Assembly: GCA_023846275.1 (NCBI GenBank)
Contig: CM043868.1
Coordinates: forward strand, 3,553,153 to 3,617,152
Direction of reading: 5' to 3'
From: Vanilla planifolia
Lineage: Eukaryota; Streptophyta; Magnoliopsida; Asparagales; Orchidaceae
DNA: 64,000 nt
Made by a program: the position numbers and the translations under genes. The notes below the pieces were generated by a model. That model was not told the DNA's origin. It searched no databases and was given only the letters and a program-made list of their open reading frames with translations. Position 1 is the stretch's first letter. Each line of letters opens with the position of its first letter. This document shows positions 60,930 through 64,000 of this stretch, piece by piece.

Positions 60930-62560
60930 AGAGAAAATTCTAAAATATATTCGAAGGTATTCCACCAAGATATGTTAGAATGGTACATCCATTAGTTATA
61001 TAGGTAGAAGATGTGTGATAATATTTCAAGAATATATCAAAGAAGTTCAATGATCATTCAATATGAACAACATTTCCCATAATTAGTGAGGCATACACTT
61101 AAGTTAATGGCTACTAAGTAGTAAGGATGTTTCCAATTTAAGAAAGGTCTAATAGATTAAGAAACATAATGGCTCATATGGAATTCACTTCTTATTAAAG
61201 CGTAGTAGAGGTAGCAAGGAGAGTTGAGCAAGACCAAGCAAATGTAGAGGCTAAAAATGTAGCATCAAAAATGGAGGAAAATTGTTTTTCACAAGGAGTT
61301 AAAAACTTTAAGATGATTGTAACTTTTAAAACGAGGTCCATAATTGTGAGAAATAAAATGGGAACAATTCCTCAATGTTAGATATGTGAAAAGTACCACA
61401 AAAGAGAATGCAAGAAGAAAGATCTTAAGCATTTAACTTATGAAGGATTTGGAGTGCTAGGGAATGTCCACAAGTGGCAACATGAAAGGTAGAGAACTTA
61501 TACATGGGTGATTTTTTTTATAGAAGTAAGTTCAACACTACAAGCTAAAGGAAACGAAAAGCTTCTACTTATCAACCATAATGAGCTGATCACAAAATCA
61601 ATGTGATCAACCAAATGGAAGCTCCATGATCTCCAATTGTTAACATAAGAACTTTAAAATTTTTAAATCAATCGACGAATGTTTTATTTGATTATGGAGC
61701 AACACATTTCTTTATTGCTATTACAATAACTATAAATGTGGTAGTTGAAAAAAAAATTGTCCTTCATAAATATTAGTTAGAAACCCCTTTGCTCGTTACA
61801 TTACCAACTAGTAAAAAAATATTAGTGAACAACTACATCAAGAATAACCTAAAAATCAATGAAAAAATTTTTGATTCCAAATTTATCATAATGGATATAA
61901 AAGAATTTGATATCATTTTTGGAATGGATTGGCAACACATAGAATTACTATTTATTATTGGGAGAAGAAGATAAGTGTTCAAATGGATAACATGACAAAG
62001 GTAGTTTACTTTGATAAAGAAAGAAAAAAGCTACTCATATCAATAATAAAGGTAGAAAGGATGCTATAAAAAGGATATAAATACCACTTAATTTCTATAA
62101 AAAGTAATGGAACTAAGGGAACCTCCAAATAATATGTGCTTTTACTATGCAAATAATAAGAGGTGTTCTTTAAAAACTTGCCAAGAAGACCACATAATAG
62201 AAAAATAGAATTTGCCACCAACTTAGTGTCTAGAGTTGAATTGATATCTATGGTACCATATAAAATATCACCTAATGAACTACATGAAATTAAGGATCAA
62301 TTGCAAGAATTGTTAGACATAAGATTTATCGGACTAAATATTTTATATTGTTGAGTATCAATTTTAAGCATAATAAAGAATAATGGAAGTCTACACTTGT
62401 GTATTGACTATAAGGAGATGAAGCAAATTATTATGAGGAATAAGTACCATCTACCACAAATAGATAACTTATTTGATCAGTTTCAAGGAGTTATGGTATT
62501 TTCAAAAATTGATTTAATATAAATATACCATAACTTGAAAAAAAAAGGAAAGAGGATATA
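60930..62560 (+). pseudogene. Ty3/gypsy gag-protease-RT fragment, plus strand
   Basis: Plus-strand order: EVARRVEQDQANVEAKN (end of gag) near 61,210; CEKYHKRECKKKD (pre-knuckle) near 61,390; LFDYGATHFF (protease active site, D kept, S replaced by Y) near 61,680-61,715; FDIIFGMDW near 61,905-61,932; then RT with IEFATNLVSRVELISMVPYK near 62,205, LHELKDQLQ-like ELHEIKDQLQELL near 62,278, LHLCIDYKEMKQIIMRNKYH near 62,390 and VMVFSKIDL near 62,495. Stops and shifts are frequent. After about 62,560 no RT motif can be followed. Motifs suggest a chromovirus (Tekay/Del-like) type; this is inference. Confidence 0.8.
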
Positions 62561-64000
62561 GAAAAAATGTTAGAATAAGACTAAATATGGTGATAGGCAT
62601 TGGATGATGTTAGTAGATGATAACAAATCAACAAGCAATAGACCCTTATTATCTAGCATAGTCCACTGAAGTAGGAAATTGAAGCTTGAAACCATTCTAA
62701 TATCAAAAGGGATTAACAATAGTGGCTTTAACAATCAAACAAGTAAGAATCTTACACACAGATATGTTCAAAACTCAATTGTTGCTACTTATTCAATCAT
62801 GATGTGTAAATGTGTTTGATGGAAAGTATGGGGAAAACCCTCCCTTTAATCATTCCAGTTGAATGATCCCCAATTAGAATTAAATCACCTGGCACTTATA
62901 AGGAGGAATTAGAAATCATATTTAAGGAAGACAAAATCAAGAAGATGATAGAATCTTTCAAACTTGTGATTGAAAAATTCTCATATGAGAGACTCAACAT
63001 GGAATCCATATGAAAGGAAATCAAAATAATTGGCTTCTAAAGTGAGGTTAAAGTAAACATGTTCTTTTAAGATTCAATAAAGAGGATCACTTACTCCACT
63101 ACTAGTTTCATAGATCATGGAATGTAGGGTTACTTTCAAATGTGACTCTTTAAATGGCATCCAGAGTTTCACCTCAACACATAATCATCACTTTTCGTTA
63201 TGTAGTTATCCTTGGAACAATTATCCATAAACTTATCTAAAAGGGTAGCATTATATTTAAGTGCATTCGTGATTGTGAAGCCAACTATGGTGGATGGTGC
63301 AACATTAAATCTAACTTGACCAAGTTTTACAAGATTATGCATGTAAGTTGTCTTCTTAAAGGAATTTCATAAATGAACTAGCTTGAGTGCATTTTAGAAA
63401 AAGATATAACATGAAAACTTACCTATTTATTCTAGTTAATGTTCCAAGAAGAGAAACATGGTATTGACCAACAAATTTGACACAGTTAAATTTGACACCA
63501 GGAAAAACAAAGTGAGTGATAATTCCTTTATCAGTCAAAAGGATCAACAAAGAGAAGAGGAAAACTCTATGTAAACTTTGAATAAATCATCATCATTGTC
63601 TAAGGATTATGTTTACTTAAGGGAAATGGAGAAAGGCTATCATGACCAATCTTGTTCTAGAAGTGGACAATAAATTTAAGTTGCATAACTAAATAAAGGA
63701 GAAATTTTGATAAGGATAAAGGCAAGAGTAAAATGGTAGGTAACGTGAGAGGAATATTGCCAACATAATTAACTTATAATCATGTAGTTATTAAGAAAGG
63801 CCCACCTAGATGAAGATGGATCAATGTATGACTTTGAAGTAACCTTATAGTAAAAATCCCATAACACATTAGACCTTTTGGCTTTAAAGGACTTTAGTCT
63901 TGAATTTCATGAAAGAGAAGTCAATTGAGATCTTATCCCATCTTGACATGATTTCCTTGTGTAAACAAGAAGATAAAAAAGAATAGCCAAGAAAGGCATC
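62561..64000. other. No recognisable gene
   Basis: The remainder of the RT, RNase H and integrase expected after 62,560 is not legible; the sequence seems replaced by other AT-rich DNA. No coding frame, RNA gene or terminal repeat could be supported up to the window edge. Confidence 0.4.

Overview
The window is AT-rich plant nuclear DNA made almost entirely of transposable-element sequence of different ages, plus a small duplicated gene locus. LTR retrotransposons of Ty1/copia and several Ty3/gypsy types, a plant-type initiator-Met tRNA primer site and short-intron peptide genes point to a flowering plant. A woody eudicot such as grapevine would fit, but the species cannot be fixed from the sequence.

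Layout. 1-1,845: degenerate LTR-like repeats, one holding a 29-bp minisatellite. 3,330-12,080: an almost complete minus-strand Ty1/copia element (SIRE/Maximus-like) with two 1.8-kb LTRs, a perfect 5-bp target duplication, primer site, polypurine tract, and gag and pol genes broken by stops and frameshifts. About 14,700-21,000: a strongly decayed plus-strand Ty3/gypsy Tat-type element followed by a 62-bp-period minisatellite. 21,405-28,977: two long direct copies of an LTR-like repeat. 28,978-33,760 and 44,148-45,890: three copies of one low-copy segment. Two of them carry a two-exon minus-strand gene for a small secreted peptide (74 and 59 aa), and the third has lost its gene. Between them lie gypsy debris and unassigned AT-rich DNA. 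46,887-55,727: an old minus-strand Ty3/gypsy element with diverged LTRs and recognisable gag, protease, RT, RNase H and integrase, inserted inside a 29-bp minisatellite. 57,435-59,260: a minus-strand Tat-type fragment with the same 62-bp minisatellite as the plus-strand one. 60,930-62,560: a plus-strand Ty3/gypsy gag-pol fragment.

The only plausible functional host genes are the two peptide precursors. They share a signal-peptide exon, intron position and phase, a TATA region, and a C-terminal core with a G-R-R-M-L-G block followed by S-P-P-x-P-A-x-N-P. I do not recognise the family with certainty, and they are the best candidates for something undescribed here. All retroelement coding regions are inactivated.
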